NCBI GenBank assembly: GCA_026392415.1
Contig: JAPLCC010000050.1
Coordinates: forward strand, 47,417 to 111,416
Length of the DNA: 64,000 bases
Direction of reading: 5' to 3'
From: Propionibacteriales bacterium
GTDB taxonomy: Bacteria > Actinomycetota > Actinomycetes > Propionibacteriales > Nocardioidaceae
Numbering within the stretch: position 1 is the stretch's first letter; every line of letters begins with the position of its first letter. The translations under genes and the position numbers were made by a program. Below are positions 34,093 to 42,603 of this stretch, piece by piece. The notes under the pieces were generated by a model that was not told the DNA's origin, ran no database searches, and was given only the letters and a program-made list of their open reading frames with translations.

Positions 34093-34128
34093 GTGATCTC
34101 CCTCGTCGTGCTGTGGATCGGTGGAGTC

Positions 34129-34134
34129 ACCCTA
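34129..34134 (-). promoter_or_regulatory. Possible -10 of the MoxR operon
   Basis: TAGGGT on the minus strand, 36 bases before the GTG start, with a GAGGGAG ribosome binding site between. The -35 is not clear. Confidence 0.35.
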
Positions 34135-34283
34135 CGGCGCCACTGGCTGCGGGCGCGCCGAACTCCTCCTCCCCACCAGCCGCTCCACCGCGCTCCACCT
34201 CGTCCGCCACGCCTGTGACCAGCGGTTTTGGGGGGACCCCGGCGGCCCTGAGCCGCAATTCGTGGGCACTGAGGGGTGAAAGG

Positions 34284-34328
34284 TGGTTGACGGTGGGGGA
34301 AAGTGGAGTACTGTGGGGGAAAGTGGAG
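34284..34328 (+). repeat. Five TGG repeats at 10-bp spacing, likely MraZ operator
   Basis: TGG occurs at 34284, 34294, 34304, 34314 and 34324, exactly one helical turn apart (TGGTT, TGGGG, TGGAG, TGGGG, TGGAG). A 16-bp block (GTGGGGGAAAGTGGAG) is repeated exactly at 34293-34308 and 34313-34328. In E. coli MraZ binds TGGGN repeats separated by five bases and represses its own operon, so this should be the MraZ operator. The repeats cover both promoter boxes. Confidence 0.75.
34287..34314 (+). promoter_or_regulatory. Promoter of the dcw cluster (Pmra)
   Basis: TTGACG at 34287-34292 and TACTGT at 34309-34314 with a 16-base spacer form a good housekeeping promoter. The spacer is precisely the first 16-bp repeat copy. 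Transcription should begin near 34321, about 44 bases before mraZ. Confidence 0.65.
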
Positions 34329-34364
34329 GAAGACGACCACACGTAGACCTGCTGGGGGTGCCGG

Positions 34365-34787
34365 ATGCTCTTCATGGGCACCTACACCCCGAAGCTCGAC
34401 GACAAGGGCCGTCTCTTCCTCCCGGCGAAGTTCAGGGATCGATTGGCGGAGGGCCTCGTGGTCACACAGGGACAGGACAAGTGCCTCGTCGTCTGGCCGC
34501 CTGACGTCTTTGCGCAGGAGGCCGACCGGGCCGCCGCTCGACCGATGACCAACCGCGCTGCCCGCAACTACGCCCGCGTGCTCTTCGGTGGCGGCGACGA
34601 GGTCACCCCGGACAAGCAGGGCCGGGTCGGCATTCCGGTCCCGCTCCGCGAGTACGCCGGCCTCGAGCGCGACGTCGTCGTGGTCGGTGTCCGGGACCGA
34701 CTGGAGATCTGGAACCCCACTGCCTGGCGTGAGTTCCAGGCCGAGGCGCTGGCGGCGTTCGCCGACCTCGACGAGGACGACGACTAG
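34365..34787 (+). CDS. mraZ: Transcriptional regulator MraZ
   Basis: A 140-aa AbrB-like DNA-binding protein, first gene of the dcw cluster. Two repeats each have a DKGR-type loop: YTPKLDDKGRLFLPAKFRD near residues 6-24 and TPDKQGRVGIPVPLREY near 84-100. It forms a ring that reads TGG repeats in its own promoter. The start ATG 34365 has GGGGGTG upstream, and ATG 34374 would also be possible. The five TGG repeats upstream fit autoregulation. A 281-base spacer follows before the next gene. Confidence 0.93.
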   Translation: MLFMGTYTPKLDDKGRLFLPAKFRDRLAEGLVVTQGQDKCLVVWPPDVFAQEADRAAARPMTNRAARNYARVLFGGGDEVTPDKQGRVGIPVPLREYAGLERDVVVVGVRDRLEIWNPTAWREFQAEALAAFADLDEDDD

Positions 34788-34902
34788 ACGGACGGCAGTC
34801 CCCGCGCCAACACCCCTTCACAACTCCACAGCGGATCCGCAGGACGAGGTCTCAGCCCGCTCCTGTTCCCGACTCCCCGAAGTCGACGCCCACCTGGGAC
34901 AC

Positions 34903-34979
34903 CTTCCCCGGTACCAGGCGGTTCACGGCGACAACGGGGGCCACCCGGCCTTCTGGGGCACTTCCCCGGCACCAGACGG
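34903..34979 (+). repeat. Imperfect 19-bp direct repeat between mraZ and rsmH
   Basis: Copies at 34903-34921 and 34961-34979 differ at two of 19 positions (CTTCCCCGGTACCAGGCGG in the first) and are 58 bases apart. The 281-base spacer 34788-35068 otherwise shows no gene, hairpin or promoter that I can support. Confidence 0.4.
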
Positions 34980-35068
34980 CGCTCGAACACACCGGCACGG
35001 GAGCGGGCAGGGACCTGGCTCTGCGGATTCGCCTCATTTCCAGCACAAGTACTCAAAGGGTCGAAACC

Positions 35069-35230
35069 ATGAGCGTGATGCGCACCCACGCACCGGATGT
35101 CTCCGGTGAGTCGGCGCCGCCACGCGTCCGCGAACAGGCCCGCGACGCGCTCACGCTGATGGCGTTCTCGCTGGCGGTCTCCTTCGCCTGCTGCCTGCTC
35201 CTGCTCGCCTCCCACGTCGTGGGGCGCTGA
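35069..35230 (+). CDS. 53-aa single-span membrane protein in the dcw cluster
   Basis: A short reading frame ATG 35069 to TGA 35230. The first ~27 residues are polar ([19 protein letters not shown]...), and a hydrophobic segment runs over residues ~28-50 with two adjacent cysteines (CC at 41-42) and ends with HVVGR. The stop lies five bases before the rsmH start. The position, the clean helix and the tight spacing support a real gene. No Shine-Dalgarno run is strong (AAAGGG about ten bases before). Function unknown. It could be a small division or envelope protein. Confidence 0.55.
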   Translation: MSVMRTHAPDVSGESAPPRVREQARDALTLMAFSLAVSFACCLLLLASHVVGR

Positions 35231-35235
35231 AGACC

Positions 35236-36216
35236 ATGAACGCTCCGCGCCACGTCCCCGTCCTGCTGGACCGGGTCGTCGCCCTCCTCGAGCCCGCGCT
35301 CGACCGTCCCGGCGCGGTCCTGGTCGATGCCACGCTCGGCCTCGGTGGGCACAGCGAGGCGATCCTCGAGCGATGCCCGCAGGCACGGGTCATCGGCATC
35401 GACCGCGACACCCAGGCCCTGGCGATGAGCCGCGAGCGCCTGGCGTCGTACGGCGACCGCTTCACCGGCGTCCACGCTGTCTACGACGAGATCCCTGACG
35501 TGCTCACCGACCTCGGGCTGCGCGAGGTGGCCGGGATCCTCTTCGACCTCGGCGTCTCCTCGATGCAGCTCGACCTTGCCGAGCGGGGTTTCGCGTACGC
35601 CGTCGACGCCCCGCTCGACATGCGGATGGACGGCACGACAGGTCCCACCGCCGCTGACGTCCTCAACACCTACAGCGCCGCTGACCTCACGCGCGTCCTG
35701 CAGAAGTACGGCGAGGAGAAGATGGCCAAGCGGATCGTGTCCGCCGTCGTCCGGGAGCGGGCCGTGGAGCCCTTCACGAACTCGGCCCGGCTGGTGGAGC
35801 TGCTCTACGCCTCGATCCCGGCGCCGGCTCGTCGCACGGGTGGGCACCCGGCGAAGCGCACGTTCCAGGCACTGCGCATGGAGGTCAACGACGAGCTCCG
35901 GGTGCTCGAACGGGCGATGCCGGCTGCGGTCGAGGCGATCGGGGTGGGTGGCCGCGTGGTCGTCGAGTCCTACCACTCGCTCGAGGACCGGCTGGTGAAG
36001 CGGACCTTCGCGGACGCCACCCGCTCGACCGTCCCCGACGACCTGCCGTTCCTGCCGGAGGGGTCCGAACCGTCGTACCGCCTCGTCACGCGCGGCGCCG
36101 AGCAGGCCAATGACGCGGAGATCGAGGAGAACCCTCGCGCCGCGTCCGTCCGACTTCGCGCCATCGAGCGCACCCGTCCGAGCACGTCCAGGTCTGGCAA
36201 GGGAGCCACATCATGA
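35236..36216 (+). CDS. rsmH: 16S rRNA (cytosine(1402)-N4)-methyltransferase
   Basis: A 326-aa RNA methyltransferase (MraW) that methylates the N4 of C1402 in 16S rRNA. It opens with [15 protein letters not shown], then motif [17 protein letters not shown] near residue 28, the IDRDTQAL block near 56, [18 protein letters not shown] near 103 and the C-terminal [14 protein letters not shown] near 240. All are intact. The stop overlaps ATG of the ftsL-like gene. Confidence 0.96.
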   Translation: MNAPRHVPVLLDRVVALLEPALDRPGAVLVDATLGLGGHSEAILERCPQARVIGIDRDTQALAMSRERLASYGDRFTGVHAVYDEIPDVLTDLGLREVAGILFDLGVSSMQLDLAERGFAYAVDAPLDMRMDGTTGPTAADVLNTYSAADLTRVLQKYGEEKMAKRIVSAVVRERAVEPFTNSARLVELLYASIPAPARRTGGHPAKRTFQALRMEVNDELRVLERAMPAAVEAIGVGGRVVVESYHSLEDRLVKRTFADATRSTVPDDLPFLPEGSEPSYRLVTRGAEQANDAEIEENPRAASVRLRAIERTRPSTSRSGKGATS

Positions 36217-36749
36217 GCAGCACCGCCGCCGCGCTTCGCAGCCGACTTCCCGCAGCGCCCCGGATGGCGCAGGCCGCCCTGGAGCGAGCCCGACTGACGG
36301 TCGTGCCGCGCCGTCGTACGGCTGCGCCGCGCGTGCCGTTCGTGACCTTCGTCAGCATCATCCTGCTCGCCGGCGTCATCGGCCTGCTGCTCTTCAACAC
36401 CTCGATGCAGCAGGCGTCCTTCCGGGCGACGGCCCTCGAGAAGCAGGCGACCGACCTCAGCGCCCAGCAGGAGTCGCTGGAGATGGAGATCGCTGAGATG
36501 CGCGGTCCGCAGCGGGTCGCACGGGCCGCCCAGAAGCTCGGCATGGTGATTCCGACGACGCCGGCCGGCGTGCTGCACCTCGGCAGCGGCAAGATCAGTG
36601 GCAACCCGACGCCCGCCTCGGCCGACGACAGCATTCCGTTGTCGACGCCGGGGCCGCGCAAGCCCGCCGCCCTCGAGCCGAAGGCCGAGAAGGGCCAGAC
36701 GAACAAGGTCAAGGGCGGCCGCGACGGCGCGCCCACCCGGGATCGGTGA
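36213..36749 (+). CDS. ftsL: FtsL-like septum protein
   Basis: A 178-aa bitopic membrane protein. A basic N terminus (~50 residues) leads to one helix at about 45-67, then a coiled coil ([22 protein letters not shown]) typical of FtsL/FtsB and finally an unstructured Lys/Pro tail. It should form the FtsQLB complex that activates FtsW and FtsI at the septum. ATG 36213 overlaps the rsmH stop by four bases. FtsL and FtsB are not easily told apart, but the position between rsmH and ftsI favours FtsL. Confidence 0.8.
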   Translation: MSSTAAALRSRLPAAPRMAQAALERARLTVVPRRRTAAPRVPFVTFVSIILLAGVIGLLLFNTSMQQASFRATALEKQATDLSAQQESLEMEIAEMRGPQRVARAAQKLGMVIPTTPAGVLHLGSGKISGNPTPASADDSIPLSTPGPRKPAALEPKAEKGQTNKVKGGRDGAPTRDR

Positions 36750-36795
36750 TCGATCGGCCTAGGTTGGTCGTGCCCCGGGCCCCCAGACAACGTCA

Positions 36796-38631
36796 GTGAC
36801 CAGGACGAGAGCGTTGAGTCGACCGAATCCCCTCCGCCGTAGCCGCACCGCCGGTGCGGTGCGTCGCGGATCACCGCAACGGCGGATGCAGATCGGCTTC
36901 CTGCTGATCGCGATGGTGCTGTCCTTGTTCGCAGCGCGCCTGGTGCAGCTGCAGGGCATCGACCCGAACGACTACGCCCAGATGGCCGCTGCCGAGGGGT
37001 CGCAGGTCGTGGCTCTGCCCGCCACGCGCGGAGAGATCCTCGACCGCAACGGCGAGCCCCTGGCCGAGACGGTCGACGGCCGGATGATCGTGGCCGACCC
37101 TGCCGTGACGGCCGCGGTCGCCCCCGAGCTCGCGACCTTCCTGTCGAAGAAGCTCGGCGTCGACTACTTCGAGACGCTCGAGCGACTGCGCGCCAAGAAC
37201 AGTCGTTTCCAGTACGTCGCCCGACAGGTCCCGGCCAGCAAGGCCGAGAAGGTCGTGGCCGATGTGGCGGAGAAGTTCACCGACGCCCAGGGTCGTCCCT
37301 TCGCCGGGCTGATGACCGAGCGGGATCCGCTGCGGATCTACCCGAACGACGAGGTGGCGGCCAACGTCCTCGGCTTCCTCGGCACGCCCAGGGACGACGG
37401 GTCGGCGCAGGCGCTGGCCGGTCTCGAGGACTCCTTCGACCGCTACCTGTCCGGCAAGGACGGCGAGGCGCGCTACCAGGTCGGTGCCGGCAACCAGATC
37501 CCGCTCGGGGACAACACCCTGACCCCTGCGGTCGACGGCAAGGACCTGCGCACGACGATCGACCGGGACCTGCAGTTCTACGCACAGCGGGTGCTCCAGC
37601 AGACCGTCGTCCGGGCCGCCGGCCAGTCCGGCATCGCGATCATCATGGACAGCCGCACCGGTCAGTTGTTGGCCCTGGCTGACTACCCGACGTACGACGC
37701 CTCGGATCCCTACGAGTACGCCGACGAGCTCTACAAGTCCTCAGCGCTCACCGACGTCTACGAACCGGGGTCGGTCGAGAAGGTCCTGACGATCAGTTCC
37801 CTCGTGGACGCCGGTCTGGCCTTCAAGGAGCAGAAGTTCCGCGTCCCGGGCCAGCTGAACCGTCAGGACCGCCCGATCGGTGACTACTGGGACCACGGGA
37901 CGATCCGGCTGACGCTCGCCGGCGTCCTCGCGAAGTCGTCCAACATCGGCACCGTCCTCGCCGCCGACCAGTTCAAGCGCGGTCAGCTGCGGTCCTACCT
38001 GACGAAGTTCGGTCTCGGACAGCAGACCGGCATCGGGCTGGGTGGGGAGACCAAGGGCCTGCTGCCGTCCGGCGCCGCTTGGACGTCCCAGGTCGGTGAC
38101 CGGATCGCGTTCGGACAGTCCCTGTCGGTCAACGCACTGCAGATGGTCTCGGCGGTCAACACGATCGCCAACGGTGGCGTCCGGCTCGATCCGAGCCTCG
38201 TCCAGGGCGCGGCCACGACCGACGAGGGCGCGAAGGTCGGCAGTGAGGTCGCCACGAGCCGACGGGTCATCAGCGCCGACGCGGCCAACGAGACGATGCT
38301 GATGATGGAACGCGTCATCGACCCCGACGCCGGCGTCGCGCCCCGCGCTGCTGTCCCCGGCTACCGGGTCGCGGGAAAGACCGGCACGGCCCAGCGCGTC
38401 GGCGAGGAGTGCGGCTGCTACGACGGCAGCACGTCGGTCTCGTTCGCCGGATTCGCGCCCGCGGACGACCCGAGGTTCACCATCTATGTCGTGGTCCACA
38501 GCCCGCGAGCCGGCAGCGGTGGTGGAAGTACCGCCGGTCCGGCATTCTCGAAACTCATGAGCTACACCTTGCGTCGCTACGGCGTCCCGCCGACGGGCGC
38601 GAAGCCCAACCAGACTCCGGTCGAGTGGTGA
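36796..38631 (+). CDS. ftsI: Septal peptidoglycan transpeptidase FtsI (PBP3/PbpB)
   Basis: A 611-aa class B penicillin-binding protein. One membrane helix lies near residues 33-53, then the pedestal domain with RGEILDRNGEPLAETVDGR near 77. The transpeptidase domain has SVEK (Ser326, Lys329), SSN (381-383) and KTGTAQ (528-533). It crosslinks septal peptidoglycan together with FtsW. The start is uncertain: GTG 36796 has no ribosome binding site, whereas TTG 36814 follows AGGA by eight bases. A TAGGTT element at 36759-36764 may be an internal promoter. The stop overlaps murE. Confidence 0.94.
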   Translation: MTRTRALSRPNPLRRSRTAGAVRRGSPQRRMQIGFLLIAMVLSLFAARLVQLQGIDPNDYAQMAAAEGSQVVALPATRGEILDRNGEPLAETVDGRMIVADPAVTAAVAPELATFLSKKLGVDYFETLERLRAKNSRFQYVARQVPASKAEKVVADVAEKFTDAQGRPFAGLMTERDPLRIYPNDEVAANVLGFLGTPRDDGSAQALAGLEDSFDRYLSGKDGEARYQVGAGNQIPLGDNTLTPAVDGKDLRTTIDRDLQFYAQRVLQQTVVRAAGQSGIAIIMDSRTGQLLALADYPTYDASDPYEYADELYKSSALTDVYEPGSVEKVLTISSLVDAGLAFKEQKFRVPGQLNRQDRPIGDYWDHGTIRLTLAGVLAKSSNIGTVLAADQFKRGQLRSYLTKFGLGQQTGIGLGGETKGLLPSGAAWTSQVGDRIAFGQSLSVNALQMVSAVNTIANGGVRLDPSLVQGAATTDEGAKVGSEVATSRRVISADAANETMLMMERVIDPDAGVAPRAAVPGYRVAGKTGTAQRVGEECGCYDGSTSVSFAGFAPADDPRFTIYVVVHSPRAGSGGGSTAGPAFSKLMSYTLRRYGVPPTGAKPNQTPVEW

Positions 38632-40151
38632 GCGGTCCCACCACCCGCCCCGCGCATCCGTCGCCCACGCCGCTCGCAGCGTTGGCGCGGGCGCTCGGGG
38701 CGCCCGGTGCGTTCGCCGACGCCACCGTCACGGGCATCACCCTGGACTCTCGTCGGGTCCGGCCCGGTGACCTGTACGCCGCCCTGCCGGGTGCCCGCGC
38801 CCACGGTGCCTCGTTCGCGGCGCAGGCCGCCGAGGCCGGTGCCGTCGCGATCCTGACCGACCCCGGGGGATCGGAGCTCGCCGCCACGACGGGCCTCCCG
38901 GCGCTGGTGGTCGAGGATCCGCGTTCAGTGCTCGGTGCCGCCGCTGCCCTGATCTACGGCGAACCGGCTGCTGCGCTCACGACGATCGGCGTCACCGGGA
39001 CCCAGGGAAAGACGACCGTCACCCGCCTCCTCGACGGTGGACTGCTGGCCAGCGGCGTCCGGAGTGCCGTGGTCGGCACCGTCGGCACCCGCATCGCCGG
39101 CGAGGAGGTCGAGACCGCTCTCACCACCCCCGAGGCGCCGGACCTGCACGGCTTGTTCGCCCGGATGCTCGAGCTCGAGGTCACGGCCTGTGCGATGGAG
39201 GTCTCCAGCCACGCGCTGGTCATGGGCCGCGTCGATGGCGTGCGGTTCGACGTGGCGGTGTTCACCAACCTCGGACGCGACCACCTCGACTTCCACGCCG
39301 ACGTCGAGGACTACTACTCCGCGAAGGCACTTCTGTTCGCGCCCGAGCACGCCCGGCGCGGGCTGGTCTGCGTCGACGACGAGCACGGTCGGCGGCTGGC
39401 GCGGGAGGCACCGATCCCGGTGCACACCTATGGCGTCGGCCCTGCGGCGGCCGCAGCTGACTGGACCGTCAGTGACGTCGTGCTCGGCGCCGACGGGTCC
39501 CGGTTCACCGTGCACGGTCCCGAGGGCATCACGATCCCGGGCGTCGTACCTCTGCCGGGTGAGTTCAATGTCGCCAATGCGCTTGCCGCCATCGCCGCGG
39601 CTGCAGAGGCCGGGCTCGACGCGGAGGCCGTGGCGGAAGGAATTGGCCGTTCTGGTGGGGTTCCCGGCCGCCTCGAACGGATCGACACGGACCGCGACCT
39701 CACCGTCGTCGTCGACTACGCCCACAAGCCCGACGCGGTCGATGCCGTGCTGCGCACCCTGCGGCCGGTCACCCGCGGCCGCCTCGTCGTGGTGATCGGT
39801 GCGGGCGGCGACCGCGACCGCGGCAAGCGTCCGGTGATGGGCGCGATCGCCGCCGAGCTCGCCGACGTCGTGATCGTCACCGACGACAACCCCCGTTCCG
39901 AGGACGCCGCCGCCATTCGCGCCGAGCTGCTCGCCGGTGCTCGCGGCGCCGGCTCGCACGCGGAGATCGTCGAGATCGGCGACCGCCGGGCAGCAATTGC
40001 GGAGGCGCTCGCCGGTGCGGTCGACGGTGACGTCGTCCTGGTCGCCGGCAAGGGTCACGAGACGGGCCAGGAGGTCGCCGGTGTGGTGCATCCCTTCGAC
40101 GACCGGCAGGTCGTGCGCGAGGTCCTGGCCGCACTGGAGGGTCCCGCATGA
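38628..40151 (+). CDS. murE: UDP-MurNAc-tripeptide synthetase MurE, DAP type
   Basis: A 507-aa Mur ligase adding the third amino acid to UDP-MurNAc-L-Ala-D-Glu. The ATP loop is GVTGTQGKTTVTRLL near residue 117, the carbamylated-lysine region and substrate block HLDFHADVEDYYSAK near 220, and the C-terminal domain has the DNPRSED motif near 423. DNPR marks enzymes that use diaminopimelic acid rather than lysine. The N-terminal LDSRRVRPGDLYAALPG is the UDP-binding segment. The GTG start overlaps the ftsI stop. Confidence 0.96.
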   Translation: MSGPTTRPAHPSPTPLAALARALGAPGAFADATVTGITLDSRRVRPGDLYAALPGARAHGASFAAQAAEAGAVAILTDPGGSELAATTGLPALVVEDPRSVLGAAAALIYGEPAAALTTIGVTGTQGKTTVTRLLDGGLLASGVRSAVVGTVGTRIAGEEVETALTTPEAPDLHGLFARMLELEVTACAMEVSSHALVMGRVDGVRFDVAVFTNLGRDHLDFHADVEDYYSAKALLFAPEHARRGLVCVDDEHGRRLAREAPIPVHTYGVGPAAAAADWTVSDVVLGADGSRFTVHGPEGITIPGVVPLPGEFNVANALAAIAAAAEAGLDAEAVAEGIGRSGGVPGRLERIDTDRDLTVVVDYAHKPDAVDAVLRTLRPVTRGRLVVVIGAGGDRDRGKRPVMGAIAAELADVVIVTDDNPRSEDAAAIRAELLAGARGAGSHAEIVEIGDRRAAIAEALAGAVDGDVVLVAGKGHETGQEVAGVVHPFDDRQVVREVLAALEGPA

Positions 40152-41536
40152 TTCCGATCCACCTCTCGGAGATCGCGACCGTGGTCGACGGCACCCTGCA
40201 CGGTGACGACGTCGTCGTCGCTGGTCCCGCATACGTCGACAGTCGCTCGCCCGTGCCCGACGGGCTCTTCGTCGCGATCGTCGGGGAGCGCGCGGACGGC
40301 CACGCCCACGCCGAGGGGGCGCACGCCGTCCTCGGCAGTCGCCCGACCGCCTCACCGACCGTCGTCGTCGACGACCCGGTCGTCGCGCTGGGCCTGCTGG
40401 CGCGTCATCTCCTGGACCGGCTGGACACCACCGTCATCGCGCTCACCGGGTCCCAGGGCAAGACGGGCACCAAGGACTACCTCGCCGCGGTGCTGCGAGC
40501 GCTCACCTCCGACGCGGCCGTGGTCGCTACGAGCGCGAACAACAACAACGAGCTCGGCGTACCGCTCACCGTGCTCCGGGCCGACGCGACGACCACCCAC
40601 GTCGTCGTGGAGATGGGAGCCCGCGGGATCGGCCACATCGGCTACCTCTGCTCGATCGCCCCGCCGCGGATCGCTGCCGTCCTCAACGTCGGCAGCGCTC
40701 ATGTGGGGGAGTTCGGTGGCCGTGCAGCCATCGCGCAGGCGAAGGGCGAGATCGTCGAGGCGTTGCCGCCCGACGGCATCGCCGTGCTCAATGCGGAGGA
40801 TCCCCTGGTGGCGGCGATGGCCGCCCGCACGCCGGCGCGGGTTCTCGAGTTCGGCAAGCAAGCCGACCTGTCGTGGCGCGCGCTGGAGCTCGGTCCGCTG
40901 GGGCAACCCGCCTTCGACCTCGGGTACGACGGGGCGTGGCATCGGGTTTCGCTGCAGCAGTCCGGCATGCACCAGATCAGCAACGCCCTTGCTGCAGCCG
41001 CGATGGCCATCGGCGCCGGATTCCCTGCGGCGGACGTGGCAGCGGCTCTGTCGACCGCGAAGGCCGCATCGCCGTGGCGGATGGAGGTCACCCAGCGGGC
41101 CGACGGACTCACGGTGATCAACGACTCCTACAACGCCAACCCGGAATCGATGACCGCAGCGCTCGAGGCGCTCAGCGACATCCTCACCGTCTCCGGGACC
41201 ACGGGCCGCCGACGTCGCGGCATTGCTGTCCTCGGGGAGATGAAGGAGCTCGGCGCCGAACACGATGACGGCCATCGCGCTGTCGGCCGGACCGTCGCAG
41301 GGCTCGGGATCGACGTCCTCGTCGTGGTCGGCGAGCCGGCTCGCGGCATCGCAACCGGTGCCACGGAGGTGCCCGGTAACACGGTCGCCGAGGTGATCGT
41401 CGCGGCGGGGCGGGACGAAGCGGTGGACTGGGTGCGGCAGAATGCCGGACCGGAGGACGTCGTCCTCGTCAAGGCGTCGCGCGGTGCCGCCTTGGAGTTG
41501 GTGGCCGCGAGCATTCTTGAGGAGACAGCGCAGTGA
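40148..41536 (+). CDS. murF: UDP-MurNAc-pentapeptide synthetase MurF
   Basis: A 462-aa ligase joining D-Ala-D-Ala to the tripeptide precursor. The N-terminal DSRSPVPDGLFVAI, the ATP loop ALTGSQGKTGTKDYL near residue 100, the SANNNNELGVPLT motif near 133 and the later NDSYNANPESM near 323 are all present. These are the classic MurF marks. ATG 40148 overlaps the murE stop, so translation is coupled. Confidence 0.96.
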   Translation: MIPIHLSEIATVVDGTLHGDDVVVAGPAYVDSRSPVPDGLFVAIVGERADGHAHAEGAHAVLGSRPTASPTVVVDDPVVALGLLARHLLDRLDTTVIALTGSQGKTGTKDYLAAVLRALTSDAAVVATSANNNNELGVPLTVLRADATTTHVVVEMGARGIGHIGYLCSIAPPRIAAVLNVGSAHVGEFGGRAAIAQAKGEIVEALPPDGIAVLNAEDPLVAAMAARTPARVLEFGKQADLSWRALELGPLGQPAFDLGYDGAWHRVSLQQSGMHQISNALAAAAMAIGAGFPAADVAAALSTAKAASPWRMEVTQRADGLTVINDSYNANPESMTAALEALSDILTVSGTTGRRRRGIAVLGEMKELGAEHDDGHRAVGRTVAGLGIDVLVVVGEPARGIATGATEVPGNTVAEVIVAAGRDEAVDWVRQNAGPEDVVLVKASRGAALELVAASILEETAQ

Positions 41537-42603
41537 GAGCGATCCTTCTCGGCGGCGGTATCTCGCTGCTGATCTCATTGCTCGGCACCCGCGTCGCCAT
41601 CCACTGGTTCACGCAGTGGGGCTACGGCCAGGAGATTCGCGACGACGGCCCCACCAGCCACCACACCAAGCGCGGCACGCCGACGATGGGTGGCGTCGTG
41701 ATCATCCTCGCCGCAGTCATCGGCTACTTCGCCGCGAAGCTGATCACGCTCACCACCCCCAGCGCCTCGGCGCTGCTGCTCCTCTTCCTCTTCGTCGGGA
41801 TGGGGCTGGTCGGCTTCCTCGACGACTTCATCAAGATCTCCAAGCAGCGCAGTCTCGGGCTGCGGAGCAAGGCCAAGATGGCGGGGCAGACGCTGATCGC
41901 GCTGGTCTTCGGCTGGCTGGCACTGTCCACGTGGCTCGAGGACGAGAACGGCCGGAGCCCGGCGAGCGACAAGGTCTCCTTCCTGCGGGAGCTGGACTGG
42001 TTCGTCCTCCCGACCGTGCTGGCGCTGCTGTTCATCTGGCTGCTCGTCGCCGGCTTCAGCAATGCCGTCAACCTCACCGACGGGCTCGACGGCCTCGCCG
42101 CCGGCGCCTGTGTGATGGTCTTCGGGGCCTACACCCTCGTGAACATCTGGCAGAACAACCAGTTCTGCCAGGAGGAGCCGAGCGCCTCCTGCTACAACGT
42201 GCGCGACCCACTGGACCTCGCGATCATTGCGGCCGCGATCACAGGTGCCTGTTTCGGCTTCCTGTGGTGGAACGCGTCCCCGGCCAAGATCTTCATGGGT
42301 GACACCGGGTCCCTGGCCCTCGGCAGTGCGCTGGCCGGGTTCGCGATCCTGACCCGTACCGAGCTCCTGCTGGTCGTGCTGGGTGGACTGTTCGTCCTCG
42401 AGACTGCCTCGGTGATGATGCAGGTCGGCTTCTTCAAACTCACCAAGGGCAAACGAATCTTCCGGATGGCACCCATCCACCACCACTTCGAGATGCTCGG
42501 CTGGGAACAGGTGACCGTGGTGATCCGGTTCTGGATCATCACCGGGCTCTGCGTGGCCACCGGCCTGGGCATCTTCTACGCCGAGTGGGTCTCCCGGTTG
42601 TGA
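41533..42603 (+). CDS. mraY: Phospho-N-acetylmuramoyl-pentapeptide transferase MraY
   Basis: A 356-aa membrane enzyme making lipid I on undecaprenyl phosphate. About ten helices are visible. The first loop carries HHTKRGTPTMGGVVII near residue 47, the Mg-binding asparagine and aspartates are in NAVNLTDGLDGLAAG near 178 and the FMGDTGSLALG block is near 256, followed by PIHHHFE near 315. All are intact. GTG 41533 overlaps the murF stop. Confidence 0.97.
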   Translation: MRAILLGGGISLLISLLGTRVAIHWFTQWGYGQEIRDDGPTSHHTKRGTPTMGGVVIILAAVIGYFAAKLITLTTPSASALLLLFLFVGMGLVGFLDDFIKISKQRSLGLRSKAKMAGQTLIALVFGWLALSTWLEDENGRSPASDKVSFLRELDWFVLPTVLALLFIWLLVAGFSNAVNLTDGLDGLAAGACVMVFGAYTLVNIWQNNQFCQEEPSASCYNVRDPLDLAIIAAAITGACFGFLWWNASPAKIFMGDTGSLALGSALAGFAILTRTELLLVVLGGLFVLETASVMMQVGFFKLTKGKRIFRMAPIHHHFEMLGWEQVTVVIRFWIITGLCVATGLGIFYAEWVSRL

